The translations under genes were made by a program, and so were the position numbers. The notes under the pieces are model-generated. The model searched no databases and was not told the origin of the DNA. It saw only the letters and a list, made by a program, of their open reading frames with translations. From positions 336,291 through 400,290 of the forward strand of contig JAJFHE010000033.1 of NCBI GenBank assembly GCA_021775755.1: a stretch of 64,000 nucleotides of DNA. Direction: 5' to 3'. This DNA is from Hyphomicrobiales bacterium. GTDB lineage: Bacteria; Pseudomonadota; Alphaproteobacteria; Rhizobiales; JAJFHB01. Positions 55,765 to 64,000 of the stretch are shown here, one piece after another; the stretch's first letter is position 1, and every line of letters starts with the position of its first letter.

Positions 55765-55820
55765 TTGACACCCGGCAGGATTCGGCTGAGGATTTGACTG
55801 ATCAGTTAGTTAGTGACTGA
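55765..55820 (+). promoter_or_regulatory. Promoter with TetR-like operator ahead of the amine transporter
   Basis: TTGACA (55765-55770) and a weak -10 GAGGAT (55788-55793) at 17-bp spacing are followed by ACTGATCAGT (55797-55806), a perfect 10-bp palindrome. A further ACTGA at 55816-55820 makes three ACTGA/TCAGT half-sites. The sites overlap the expected transcription start, as repressor operators do. The nearest candidate regulator is the BetI-like gene at 53886. The rest of the spacer 55641-55936 shows only a GGGAGGA ribosome site. Confidence 0.45.
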
Positions 55821-55936
55821 AAAGAAGAACTGGCCGGACTCGCTTTAAGAAAGCGGTCAGGTTACGATTTTCATGCCGTCGCTGGCGGTGTCCAGCAACG
55901 CGGGATGAGATTAGCGCGCGCAGGGAGGAACTAACG

Positions 55937-57061
55937 ATGAATATCAAACATAAAATCGACGATTTACGCATGGGACGTCTGAGCAGGCGTGATTTCAATA
56001 AATCATTGTCCGCTCTTGGTATCAGCATGGTCATGACGCCGATGCTGGGCAAATCCGCTTCCGCCGACGCGGCCGATCAGGCCACGTACTTCACCTGGGG
56101 CGGCTACGATGTCCCCGAGATGTTCGGCTCCTATATCGAACAACACGGCGAGACGCCGAACTTTGCGACATTTGGTGGATCGGAAGAGGCGCTTACCAAG
56201 ATCCGCGCCGGCTACGTCGTCGACGTTGCGCATCCGTGCAACCAGGCAATTCCGCGCTGGGTCGCCACCGGTCTGTTCCAGACTGTCGACACCAGCAAGC
56301 TCTCCAACTGGGAAGACGTGGTACCGGAGCTTTACAATCTTGAAGGCAACATGGCCGACGGTTCGCCATACATGGTTCCGTTCGATTGGGGACAAACGTC
56401 CATCACCTACCGCACCGACCTTGTCGACCTGGAAGGCCAGGAAGAATCCTGGGGCTTGCTCTGGGACGAACAGCACAAGGGCCGCATGGGCATGATCGCC
56501 TCGGCAGGTGATTCCTGGTGGTGCGCTGCGATTTACGCCGGTGTCGACTTCACAACCATGGCCTCGGATGAAAGCTTCAAGAAAGTCGCCGAAGCGTTGC
56601 GCCAGCAGCGCCCGCTGATCCGTACCTACACCGACGACATGACCACCCTGGAACAGGCCCTTGCCTCCGGCGAACTCGTCGCTGCCATGACCTGGAACAG
56701 CTCACCGGTAGTGCTGAAGGGAGAGGGTGTTCCCGTGAAGTTCGCCAATCCGAAGGAAGGTGCGTTGACCTGGGTTTGCGGCGCTATGATCCATAAGGAT
56801 GCTCCGCACATCGACCGCGCGCACGACGTCATCGACGCCATGCTGAGTGTCGACACCGGCAAGTGGCTGATCGGTGAAAACGGATATGGTCATTCCAACG
56901 CCAAGTCGTTCGCTCAGTTCACCGATGACGAACTGACCGCGCTCGGCCTGAGCAGCACTCCAAGCGATATCCTGAGTGCCGGCAAGTTCCAGATTCCGCA
57001 GACGCAGGAATTTGAAACGGCGATGAACCAGGAGTTCGAAAACATCAAGGCCGGGTTCTAA
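55937..57061 (+). CDS. ABC transporter substrate-binding protein, polyamine type
   Basis: A 374-residue periplasmic binding protein of the PotD/PotF class. The leader RLSRRDFNKSLSALGISMVM has a twin-arginine-like motif with cleavage near SASADA. ATYFTWGGYDVPEMFGSYIE, FATFGGSEEALTKIRAGYVVDVAHP and MVPFDWGQTSITYRTDLV match spermidine/putrescine-binding proteins. The ligand may be a polyamine or another cationic amine. GGGAGGA precedes the ATG. First gene of the transporter operon. Confidence 0.88.
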   Translation: MNIKHKIDDLRMGRLSRRDFNKSLSALGISMVMTPMLGKSASADAADQATYFTWGGYDVPEMFGSYIEQHGETPNFATFGGSEEALTKIRAGYVVDVAHPCNQAIPRWVATGLFQTVDTSKLSNWEDVVPELYNLEGNMADGSPYMVPFDWGQTSITYRTDLVDLEGQEESWGLLWDEQHKGRMGMIASAGDSWWCAAIYAGVDFTTMASDESFKKVAEALRQQRPLIRTYTDDMTTLEQALASGELVAAMTWNSSPVVLKGEGVPVKFANPKEGALTWVCGAMIHKDAPHIDRAHDVIDAMLSVDTGKWLIGENGYGHSNAKSFAQFTDDELTALGLSSTPSDILSAGKFQIPQTQEFETAMNQEFENIKAGF

Positions 57062-57173
57062 ATCCGGCTGTAGCCAGTCAACGGGTTGCAACAGCGCCGC
57101 TGTGCAGTGTCTTTATGCGTGATCGCAATCGATCGCCATGAAGGGATTGCCGGCGCGCTGGACCGGTTGGGCA

Positions 57174-57189
57174 GGACACGATAGTGTCC
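57174..57189 (+). other. Intercistronic hairpin after the binding-protein gene
   Basis: GGACAC, loop GATA, GTGTCC form a perfect 6-bp stem in the 183-bp gap between the binding-protein and permease genes. Such hairpins commonly stabilise the upstream message so that binding protein exceeds permease. No T-run follows. Confidence 0.35.
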
Positions 57190-57244
57190 AACGTTAGGTC
57201 TTGGCGGTTCCGTTTCGGTATGAATGGAGCCTGCAGGGAGGGAG

Positions 57245-58183
57245 ATGGGGTTGAGTGACAGCACAGCAATAGCTGGAACTGTTCCAGAGTCACGCCGAAG
57301 TCTGGCTGCCCGGCTCCGCGTAATATTCATGCGCAGCGAGTCGCTGCGGGGTTACGCACTCCTCTCACCGACCCTTATCGTCATGCTGTTGGGCATGTGT
57401 CTGCCTTTCGCCCTTATGGTGGCGATGAGTTTTTGGACGCAGCGCGGCTTCGATATCGACATCTCATTTTCGCTGACGAACTACGGTTCTGCGATCAGCA
57501 GCCCGATCTACGAAGCCTTGCTGATGCGTTCCCTTGCGATATCGGGCACCTGTGCCATCGTGACGGTTCTGCTCTCCTACCCGATGGCCTACTACGTCGC
57601 CTTTCATGTGCACCGGCGCAAGATGCTATGGATCATCTTGATGACGCTGCCGTTCTGGACCAGCTATTTGCTGCGGATTTTCGCATGGAAGATCGTTCTC
57701 GGCTGGAATGGCGTGATCAATTCAGGCCTCAAGTCTCTGGGAATTATCGATCAACCGCTCGAATTTCTTCTCTACAGCCCTACCGCGGTCGTCATCACGC
57801 TGGTTCACGCATGGGCGGCGTTTGCAATTCTTCCGATCTATGTCTCTCTGGAGAAAATTGACCGCTCTCTGCTGGAAGCGGCGGCCGATCTTGGCGATGG
57901 ACCGGTGCAACGGTTCTTGCGCGTCACGCTGCCGCTCTCGCTGCCGGGCGTGATTGCGGCAATGCTGCTGATATTTGTGCCAACGGTCGGCGACTATGTG
58001 ACGCCGGCTCTGGTCGGCGGTCCCGACGGCATAATGATCGCCAATATGATCCAGGCGCAGTTCGGCAAAGTGAATAACTGGCCGATGGGTGCAACTCTTG
58101 CCATCGTGATGATGATCGTTCTGACGATCATCGCGGTCGTCTACATCTGGCTGACGCGCAAGTTGGCGGAGTGGATCTCATGA
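57245..58183 (+). CDS. ABC transporter permease (PotB-like)
   Basis: About 312 residues with six hydrophobic helices. ESLRGYALLSPTLIVMLLGM opens the first; the EAA loop reads LLEAAADLGDGPVQRFLRVTLPLSLPGVI, as in PotB-type permeases. It forms the inner-membrane channel with the next gene. Start is uncertain among ATG 57224, ATG 57245 and TTG 57251 (GGAGGG lies just before); the end overlaps the next start by four bases. Confidence 0.88.
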   Translation: MGLSDSTAIAGTVPESRRSLAARLRVIFMRSESLRGYALLSPTLIVMLLGMCLPFALMVAMSFWTQRGFDIDISFSLTNYGSAISSPIYEALLMRSLAISGTCAIVTVLLSYPMAYYVAFHVHRRKMLWIILMTLPFWTSYLLRIFAWKIVLGWNGVINSGLKSLGIIDQPLEFLLYSPTAVVITLVHAWAAFAILPIYVSLEKIDRSLLEAAADLGDGPVQRFLRVTLPLSLPGVIAAMLLIFVPTVGDYVTPALVGGPDGIMIANMIQAQFGKVNNWPMGATLAIVMMIVLTIIAVVYIWLTRKLAEWIS

Positions 58184-58998
58184 GCGACGTTGGCTACATC
58201 AGGCGCCACAACCGGCCGCTCTATTTCTTCGCATTGTTTTATCTCGCGTTCTTGTACATTCCGGTTCTCTTCCTCCCGTTGTTCTCGTTCAACGATGCCA
58301 TCTACGTGGCATTTCCGATCAAGGGCTTCACCACGGCCTGGTACGAGCAGATGCTGACCAATGAGCCGATGCATGCCGCGTTGGTCAACAGCCTTAAGGT
58401 CGGCGCGGCCTCATCCGCGATCGCTACTATGTTGGGCATTTTCGGTGCCAAGGCGGTGACGAAGTACCGGATCAAGGGCGAGAAGCCGGTGGTTTCGGTG
58501 ATCATGCTGCCGCTGGTGATTCCAGGCATCATCCTTGGAGTGGCGCTGTTGATCTTGCTGTCGCGGATCGGCGTTACGCTGTCGCTCTACACTGTCACGC
58601 TTGGCCATATCCTGATCTGCGTACCGTTCTCCATGGCCACTTTAATGGCCCGTTTCGAGGGCTTCGACAAATCGATGGAAGAGGCCTCAGCCGATCTTGG
58701 AGATAATGTCTGGTGGACCTTCTGGCGCGTGACATTGCCCTTGGTGGCGCCGGGTGTGATCGCCAGTCTTCTGCTCTGCTTCACGATTTCCTTCGACGAA
58801 TTCATCATGGCGTTTTTCCTCGCTGGAACGGAGCCGACGCTGCCGATCTTCATATACGGCCAACTGAGGTTTCCTCAGAAGCTGCCGAGCGTTCTTGCTC
58901 TTGGCGCCTGTATTCTCGTGGTCTCATTCGTGGTCGTTTTCGTCTCGCAGTGGCTGCAGCGCCGCGATGATCCGGCAGCACAAGGTTTGGGAAATTAA
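58180..58998 (+). CDS. ABC transporter permease (PotC-like)
   Basis: A 272-residue permease with six helices. RPLYFFALFYLAFLYIPVLF opens it; FNDAIYVAFPIKGFTTAWYE and the EAA loop MEEASADLGDNVWWTFWRVT then LPLVAPGVI match PotC. The ATG overlaps the TGA of the previous gene (ATGA), indicating coupling. Confidence 0.9.
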   Translation: MSDVGYIRRHNRPLYFFALFYLAFLYIPVLFLPLFSFNDAIYVAFPIKGFTTAWYEQMLTNEPMHAALVNSLKVGAASSAIATMLGIFGAKAVTKYRIKGEKPVVSVIMLPLVIPGIILGVALLILLSRIGVTLSLYTVTLGHILICVPFSMATLMARFEGFDKSMEEASADLGDNVWWTFWRVTLPLVAPGVIASLLLCFTISFDEFIMAFFLAGTEPTLPIFIYGQLRFPQKLPSVLALGACILVVSFVVVFVSQWLQRRDDPAAQGLGN

Positions 58999-59001
58999 CA
59001 A

Positions 59002-60102
59002 ATGAACGGCAACGACGCCTATATCCGAATTGAAAAAGTCTCCAAGCACTTCGGCGACGTGGCAGCTGTCGACAATGTGGAGTTCAATATCAGCGGCGGA
59101 GAGTTCTTTTCCCTGCTCGGCGCTTCAGGGTGTGGCAAGACCACGCTGTTGCGCATGCTCGCGGGCTTCGAGACCCCGACCATGGGCGAGATCTATATCG
59201 ATGGTGCCGCCATAACAGGGGTCCCGCCGCACCAGCGTCCGACCAATATGGTGTTCCAGAACTACGCGATCTTTCCGCACCTCGATGTGAGGCGGAACAC
59301 GGCATATGGCCTGCGCACTGAAAAGCTCGACAAGGCGGAAAGCAACCGGCGCGTCGACGAAGCGCTTGAGATGGTCAAGTTGCAGGGCTTCGGCGACCGC
59401 AAGTCGACCGAGTTGTCGGGCGGGCAGCGCCAGCGCGTTGCCCTGGCACGGGCGCTGATCCGGCGGCCCAAAGTGCTGCTGCTCGACGAGCCTTTGGGGG
59501 CACTCGACAAGAAGCTGCGAGAGGAAATGCAGCTTGAGTTGCGGGCACTGCAGCAATCTTTGGGCATCACCTTCATCTTCGTGACGCACGATCAGGAAGA
59601 GGCAATGACCCTGTCCGACCGCGTTGCCGTAATGTCAGGCGGCAAAGTGCTTCAAATCGCTGCGCCCAAGGAAATATACAATCGCCCGGTCAGTGTCGAA
59701 GTCGCCGACTTTATCGGCCAGATGAACTTCGTCGATGCCTCCGTAACTGATTTGGCGGACGGGCAGGCGCTCATCGATACCGCGGGGCTTGGCCAGATCA
59801 AAGCCCGCGCGACAGAGTTCGCCCACAAAGGCGCCAACATCGTCGTCGCCGTCCGGCCGGAGAAGTTGACCTTGTCGAAGGATCGACCGGCGGGCGAGGG
59901 CAATGCCGTGCAGGGCGTTATCTCAACTGCCGCCTACCTCGGCGACCGCAGCCATTTTTATGTGACAGTCGCCGGGACCGACAAGCCGATCGCCGTGGCC
60001 GCCCAGGAATCCGATATGTCAGACGGCCAGTCCTTGGGAGCGGATAGTGCGGTGTGGCTTTCCTGGTCCGACGAGGCGGTTGTCCTGCTTAACCGGGCGT
60101 GA
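59002..60102 (+). CDS. ABC transporter ATP-binding protein (PotA-like)
   Basis: A 366-residue ATPase. Walker A is LGASGCGKTTLL, Q-loop MVFQNYAIFPH, signature LSGGQRQRVALARAL, Walker B VLLLDEPLGALD and switch histidine FVTHDQEEA. The C-terminal TOBE region spans about 280-360. It energises import through the two permeases and starts three bases after the preceding stop. Confidence 0.93.
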   Translation: MNGNDAYIRIEKVSKHFGDVAAVDNVEFNISGGEFFSLLGASGCGKTTLLRMLAGFETPTMGEIYIDGAAITGVPPHQRPTNMVFQNYAIFPHLDVRRNTAYGLRTEKLDKAESNRRVDEALEMVKLQGFGDRKSTELSGGQRQRVALARALIRRPKVLLLDEPLGALDKKLREEMQLELRALQQSLGITFIFVTHDQEEAMTLSDRVAVMSGGKVLQIAAPKEIYNRPVSVEVADFIGQMNFVDASVTDLADGQALIDTAGLGQIKARATEFAHKGANIVVAVRPEKLTLSKDRPAGEGNAVQGVISTAAYLGDRSHFYVTVAGTDKPIAVAAQESDMSDGQSLGADSAVWLSWSDEAVVLLNRA

Positions 60103-60162
60103 GTCCGGTTCTCCCGCTTCTGACGAACACACCTCAATTTAACTCTGCAACGGTGGGCACCA

Positions 60163-62235
60163 ATGAGCCGTGATCCGCGTTACGATGTCCTGTTCGAGCC
60201 GGTCCGCATCGGTCCGGTCACCACGCCAAACCGTTTCTATCAAGTGCCGCATTGCAACGGCATGGGACGAATGTTTCCAGACAGCATGATCGCCATGCGC
60301 GGTCAAAAGGCCGAAGGCGGCTGGGGTATCGTCTGCACCGAGCAATGCGACTTCCACCATTCAGGCGATATTCAGCCCTATACCGAAACCCGAATGTGGG
60401 ACGATAGCGATATCCGCTATCTGGCCGGCATGGTCGATGCCGTACACGAACACGGCAGCCTTGCGGGCATAGAGCTGGTCCATAACGGTCACTCCGTCGG
60501 GAACCTTTACAGCCGGGAAGTGCCGATCGGCCCAATGCACCGGCCGGTAACGGTCTACAATCATCCGATCCAGGCCCGTGCCATGGACCTTAGCGACATC
60601 CGTGCTTATCGCCGCTGGCACCGAGATGCGGCGTTGCGCTCAAAACGCGCCGGGTTCGACATCGTCGTCGTCTATTCCGGACACGATGGCACCGTTCCAA
60701 CGTATTTTCTGTCCAAGCGGCAAAATCAGCGCAGCGATGAATATGGCGGCAGCCTTGAGAACCGGCTGCGCCTGTTCCGCGAACTGATAGAAGAAACCAA
60801 AGACGCGGTTGGCGACACAATGGGTGTCGTGGTGCGGTTCGCGGTTGATGAAATGATGGGCGCGGACGGTCTGGAGTGGGGCAATGAGGGTCGCGAGGCT
60901 GTCGAAATGCTGGCCGAGTTGCCCGACATGTGGGACGTCAATGTCAGCGACTGGTCGAACGATTCCATGACCTCGCGCTTTGCGCCGGAAGCCTACCAGG
61001 AAGACTACATCGCCTTCGTCAAACAGGTCACCACCAAGCCTGTCGCCACCGTTGGCCGCTACACCTCGCCCGATACCATGGTGTCGGCGATCCGCCGCGG
61101 TCTTGTGGATCTGATCGGTGCCGCTCGGCCTTCGATTGCCGACCCGTTCCTGCCGAAAAAGATCGAGGAGGGCCGCCCCGAAGACATCCGTGAATGCATC
61201 GGTTGCAACATTTGCGTCGCTTGGGACATGCTGTCCGCGCCGATCCGATGCACGCAAAACCCGACGATGGGCGAGGAATGGCGAAAGGGCTGGCATGCGG
61301 AGAACATCGCGCCGAAGGCGTCCGATGCCCACATCCTCATTGTCGGGGCCGGCCCCTCGGGACTGGAGGCGGCGCGGGCGCTTGGCCAGCGTGGCTACCG
61401 CGTGACACTTGCCGAGGCGCGCAGCGAACTGGGCGGGCGGGTAGCCCGGGAAAGCCGGTTGCCGGGGCTGGCGGCGTGGGCGCGGGTGCGCGATTACCGG
61501 CTCGGGCAGATCAGGGAAATGGCCAATGTCGAGGTCTACCTGGAAAGTGCGCTTACCGCGGAGCAGGTGCTCGAGTTCGGCGCCGACCATGTCGCAATCG
61601 CGACCGGTGCGAAGTGGCGGCATGACGGTGCCGGCCGTGATAATCTGGCCGCCGTTCCAGGCGCCGAACCGTCGAGAGTGTTGAGTCCGGACGATATAAT
61701 GGACGGCAAGAAGTGCCCTGAGGGACCCGTCATCGTGTTCGATGACGATCACTACTATCTCGGCAGTGTGATTGCCGAACTGCTGCGCGGCGAAGGTCGC
61801 GAAGTGACAATTGCGACACCCGCGTATTGCGTTGCCGACTGGACGCACAATTCGCTGGAACAGGGCCATATCGAACGCCGGATGGTCGAACTCGGTATCG
61901 AAATCCTGCCGCGACACCTACTGGCGTCGGTTGGCGATGGCAGTGCGGAATTCATACAATCACCAATCGAAAAATCCGTTTCGCGCGACGGCAGCCTCGT
62001 CATGCTGACGATGCGAATGCCGGACGATGCGCTCTATCATGCGTTGAACGACGATCCAGGCAGTCTTGCAGCGGCGGGGATCAAATCTCTCAAACGGATT
62101 GGCGACTGTTTTGGTCCCGCAATGATTGCCGCCGCCGTTTACGAAGGCCACCGGTATGCCCGCGAACTGGACACGCAGGTTGACCCAGACGCGGTCCCGT
62201 TCAAGCGTGAACACTATGAACTGGAACTCGGTTAA
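60163..62235 (+). CDS. Dimethylamine/trimethylamine dehydrogenase-family flavoprotein
   Basis: A 690-residue enzyme collinear with trimethylamine dehydrogenase. RFYQVPHCNGMG has Cys31 at the 6-S-cysteinyl-FMN position. CIGCNIC through Cys363 (345, 348, 351, 363) binds 4Fe-4S, and VGAGPSG (394-400) opens the ADP-binding domain. Active-site Tyr171 and His174 are kept, and Asp263 probably stands for the aspartate of that triad. Substrate-bowl residues are Gln61, Trp264 and Trp354; the glutamine replaces Tyr60 of trimethylamine dehydrogenase, as in dimethylamine dehydrogenase. It would oxidatively demethylate or deaminate an amine. Co-directional with the transporter, 60 bp after its ATPase. Confidence 0.88.
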   Translation: MSRDPRYDVLFEPVRIGPVTTPNRFYQVPHCNGMGRMFPDSMIAMRGQKAEGGWGIVCTEQCDFHHSGDIQPYTETRMWDDSDIRYLAGMVDAVHEHGSLAGIELVHNGHSVGNLYSREVPIGPMHRPVTVYNHPIQARAMDLSDIRAYRRWHRDAALRSKRAGFDIVVVYSGHDGTVPTYFLSKRQNQRSDEYGGSLENRLRLFRELIEETKDAVGDTMGVVVRFAVDEMMGADGLEWGNEGREAVEMLAELPDMWDVNVSDWSNDSMTSRFAPEAYQEDYIAFVKQVTTKPVATVGRYTSPDTMVSAIRRGLVDLIGAARPSIADPFLPKKIEEGRPEDIRECIGCNICVAWDMLSAPIRCTQNPTMGEEWRKGWHAENIAPKASDAHILIVGAGPSGLEAARALGQRGYRVTLAEARSELGGRVARESRLPGLAAWARVRDYRLGQIREMANVEVYLESALTAEQVLEFGADHVAIATGAKWRHDGAGRDNLAAVPGAEPSRVLSPDDIMDGKKCPEGPVIVFDDDHYYLGSVIAELLRGEGREVTIATPAYCVADWTHNSLEQGHIERRMVELGIEILPRHLLASVGDGSAEFIQSPIEKSVSRDGSLVMLTMRMPDDALYHALNDDPGSLAAAGIKSLKRIGDCFGPAMIAAAVYEGHRYARELDTQVDPDAVPFKREHYELELG

Positions 62236-62260
62236 GCCGAAACTTGCAGGTTGCGGACAA

Positions 62261-63604
62261 ATGAGAACGCTACAAACCCGTCTATTCGATCGCAGAGTAT
62301 TTCTCGCAACAGGCGCTTCCTGGCTGACGTTTCCGACTGTCGCGAACAGCCAGCTGCCGTCGAACCCGGATGTCATCGTCGTTGGTGCGGGATCGGCAGG
62401 ACTTGCTGCGGCCCGAACCCTGATTGAGGACGGCAAATCGGTAGTTGTCGTGGAAGCGGCTGACCGTATCGGCGGGCGCGCCTGGACCGAAAGCACCACG
62501 TTCGGCGTTCCGTTCGATCACGGCTGTTCCTGGATAACGTCCGGAAGGGACAATCCCTACAAATCCATGGCGGACCGCTGGCAGTTTGAACTCCACAATC
62601 ACAGCAATGCAGGGGAGGAACTGTTCGTTGGTGACCGCCGGGCAACGAGCGATGAGTGGGCTCAGTACTCGCATGCGTGGAGCGCGGTTAATGGTGCGCT
62701 CAACCGCGCTGGAGAGAACGGTATCGACGTTGCCGCATCGACCGTCACGCCGCGGAACCTGCCGTTTTCGAGCGCCTGTGAAACCTGGGTCGGCCCGATG
62801 GATATGGGCGTGGATTTCAAGGACTTGTCGACGAAAGATTACGCCGAGGGGGCAGAGACAACCCCGAGCTACATGGTCAGGCAAGGCTTCGGTGCAATTG
62901 TTGCGCGCCTCGGCGCTGGCTTGCCGGTTCAACTCAACACTCCCGCAACCCGCATTTCCTGGGGTGGCAACGGTGTGTCGGTTGAGACGCCGGCCGGAAC
63001 GATCCGGGGCAAAGCCTGCATTTTGACGGTGTCCACAGGCGTGCTTGGATCCGGTGCGATTACGTTCGACCCGGTGCTGCCCGACTGGAAGCAACAGGCG
63101 ATCCACGACGTTCCGATGGGGTTGCTGGCCAAAGCGGCACTTCAATTTGACGGAAACCGGCTTGGCTTGAACCCCAATGAATGGCTGACGTACAGGGTTT
63201 CTGAGGACCTCCCGACGGAGGCTTGCTTCTTCCTGACCTGGCCCTTCGAATTCGACATGATGATCGGCTTCCTCGGGGGCGAGTTCGGCTGGAACCTTTC
63301 CGCTGCCGGGACGGACGCTGCCGTGGATTTCGCTCTGGGTGAGGTCGTCCAAATGGTCGGCAGCGACGCCGCAAAGCACTTCGTGAAGGGCGACTTTACG
63401 CGTTGGGCCAGCAATCCGCTGACGATGGGGGCCTATGCGGCGCCACGGCCCGGAAAATTCGCCGCGCGCGGCGAACTCGCGCGGCAACTTGGTGACCGGC
63501 TTTTCTTCGCTGGCGAAGCGGTCGCCGGCCCATACGTCGCAACGTGCGGCGGCGCCTATCTGAGTGGCGAAAAAACCGCCCGCCAGGTCTCAGCAATGCT
63601 GTGA
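62261..63604 (+). CDS. FAD-dependent amine oxidase with leader peptide
   Basis: A 447-residue flavin monoamine-oxidase-type enzyme. The N-terminus FDRRVFLATGASWLTFPTVA is a probable twin-arginine-like signal, so it may be periplasmic. The FAD motif is DVIVVGAGSAGLAAARTLIE, followed by EAADRIGGRAWTES. The C-terminal LFFAGEAVAGPYVATCGGAY completes the flavin site. Relatives oxidise polyamines, tyramine or amino acids. It closes the amine operon, 25 bp after the dehydrogenase. Confidence 0.88.
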   Translation: MRTLQTRLFDRRVFLATGASWLTFPTVANSQLPSNPDVIVVGAGSAGLAAARTLIEDGKSVVVVEAADRIGGRAWTESTTFGVPFDHGCSWITSGRDNPYKSMADRWQFELHNHSNAGEELFVGDRRATSDEWAQYSHAWSAVNGALNRAGENGIDVAASTVTPRNLPFSSACETWVGPMDMGVDFKDLSTKDYAEGAETTPSYMVRQGFGAIVARLGAGLPVQLNTPATRISWGGNGVSVETPAGTIRGKACILTVSTGVLGSGAITFDPVLPDWKQQAIHDVPMGLLAKAALQFDGNRLGLNPNEWLTYRVSEDLPTEACFFLTWPFEFDMMIGFLGGEFGWNLSAAGTDAAVDFALGEVVQMVGSDAAKHFVKGDFTRWASNPLTMGAYAAPRPGKFAARGELARQLGDRLFFAGEAVAGPYVATCGGAYLSGEKTARQVSAML

Positions 63605-63848
63605 AAGCGGCACGTCGAACAGAGCACGAGACATCGGCGGCCAAAGAGGGGCCCGCTTGACTGCGCGAGGGCGCGCGCCTATAGAACTTCCATGAACGCG
63701 CGCGTTATTCACCTGCAGCGAACACCAAGTTTGCCCCGCATCCCGGCCAGCTAGGCCGGGCGCACTCGCGCGCACCAATCTCCAAGTCATTCAGTTCCGT
63801 CAGTGAGAGATCGGAAGCGCATTCGTCCAGAGGCGCGGGCCGCACGTC

Positions 63849-64000
63849 ATACCAAGGGCGGCAATTATTGACCCGTTTCACCGGGATGATTTTACCCTCC
63901 GGCAAGGCGCGTACTGCGCCGCGGTACAGGTACCGTAAGCAGTACGCAACGCTGCTGGAGGGCAAAAGCACCCGGCCTGCGGTGGGCCATTCCGGCCCGT
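63849..64000. mobile_element. MITE-like inverted-repeat element, second copy (cut by window end)
   Basis: From ATACCAAGGGCGGCAATTAT onward this matches the reverse complement of the element at 39599-39864 with only a few mismatches over about 150 bp. It holds the same terminal repeat, internal GAGGG and CGGTACAGGTACCG stretches, and ends within the GGGCCATTCCGGCCCGT segment at the window edge. The 63605-63848 stretch before it holds no gene that I can support. Confidence 0.75.

Noticed and set aside
63671..63704. Terminator after the amine oxidase gene
   Set aside because: GCGCGCG-type dyads occur, but alternating GC sequence self-pairs easily and no T-run follows.

Overview
The window is a high-GC chromosomal segment from an alphaproteobacterium, most likely Hyphomicrobiales (Rhizobiales) or a close relative. 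Several gene sets support this: the tail of a B12-dependent ribonucleotide reductase, chorismate mutase-hisC-tyrC beside divergent metX-metW, a methyltransferase near gloB, phaB-phaA divergent from phaR, rpmF-mtgA-ispA, a DUF2125 protein, a GTTC-N7-GTTC LexA box of the alphaproteobacterial type, and abundant small palindromic intergenic repeats. No tRNA, rRNA, CRISPR array or complete insertion sequence was found.

Layout. 1-900: the nrdJ 3' end, then a repeat-rich zone with a GIY-YIG nuclease gene and a shortened, internally deleted copy of the same unit. 0.9-6.4 kb: EamA permease, PhyH-type dioxygenase, a small gene behind a LexA-type box, an unusual tandem ectoine-synthase-like protein, ChaC, DUF2125 and a secreted cupin. 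6.4-11.3 kb: aromatic amino acid/histidine-type and methionine genes. 11.3-16.2 kb: GFA protein, small membrane protein, methyltransferase, TauE/SafE permease, DUF3885-like protein, MFS permease. 16.5-19.5 kb: one gene fusing a SerC-like aminotransferase to a SerA-like dehydrogenase, two enzymes of serine synthesis. 19.6-25.4 kb: gloB, the polyhydroxybutyrate genes phaB/phaA/phaR and a PAS-GGDEF-EAL protein. 25.7-34 kb: gamma-glutamyltransferase, haem-degrading-family protein, sugar-dehydrogenase-like protein, class III aminotransferase, an unknown TTG-start gene and an 853-residue FAD/GcvT demethylating-type dehydrogenase. 34-39.5 kb: rpmF, mtgA, ispA, a PPOX-fold protein, a glycosyltransferase and ispG.

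41.1-53.7 kb is the most distinctive region: a tightly packed four-gene operon encoding a LysM/FecR envelope protein, two secreted PKD-repeat proteins (6 and 19 repeats) that share an N-terminal domain I do not recognise, and a membrane-bound class III adenylate cyclase. It reads like a surface-sensing or adhesion module coupled to cAMP. I do not recognise it as a described system.

53.9-63.6 kb is an amine uptake and oxidation locus: a TetR/BetI-like regulator, a polyamine-type ABC transporter (binding protein, two permeases, ATPase), a flavoprotein of the trimethylamine/dimethylamine dehydrogenase family and an FAD amine oxidase. A promoter with TetR-like half-sites precedes the transporter.

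Two near-identical copies of a 0.27 kb inverted-repeat (MITE-like) element lie at 39.6 kb and at the right edge of the window. Function calls come from reading motifs and family resemblance by eye. No database search was run.
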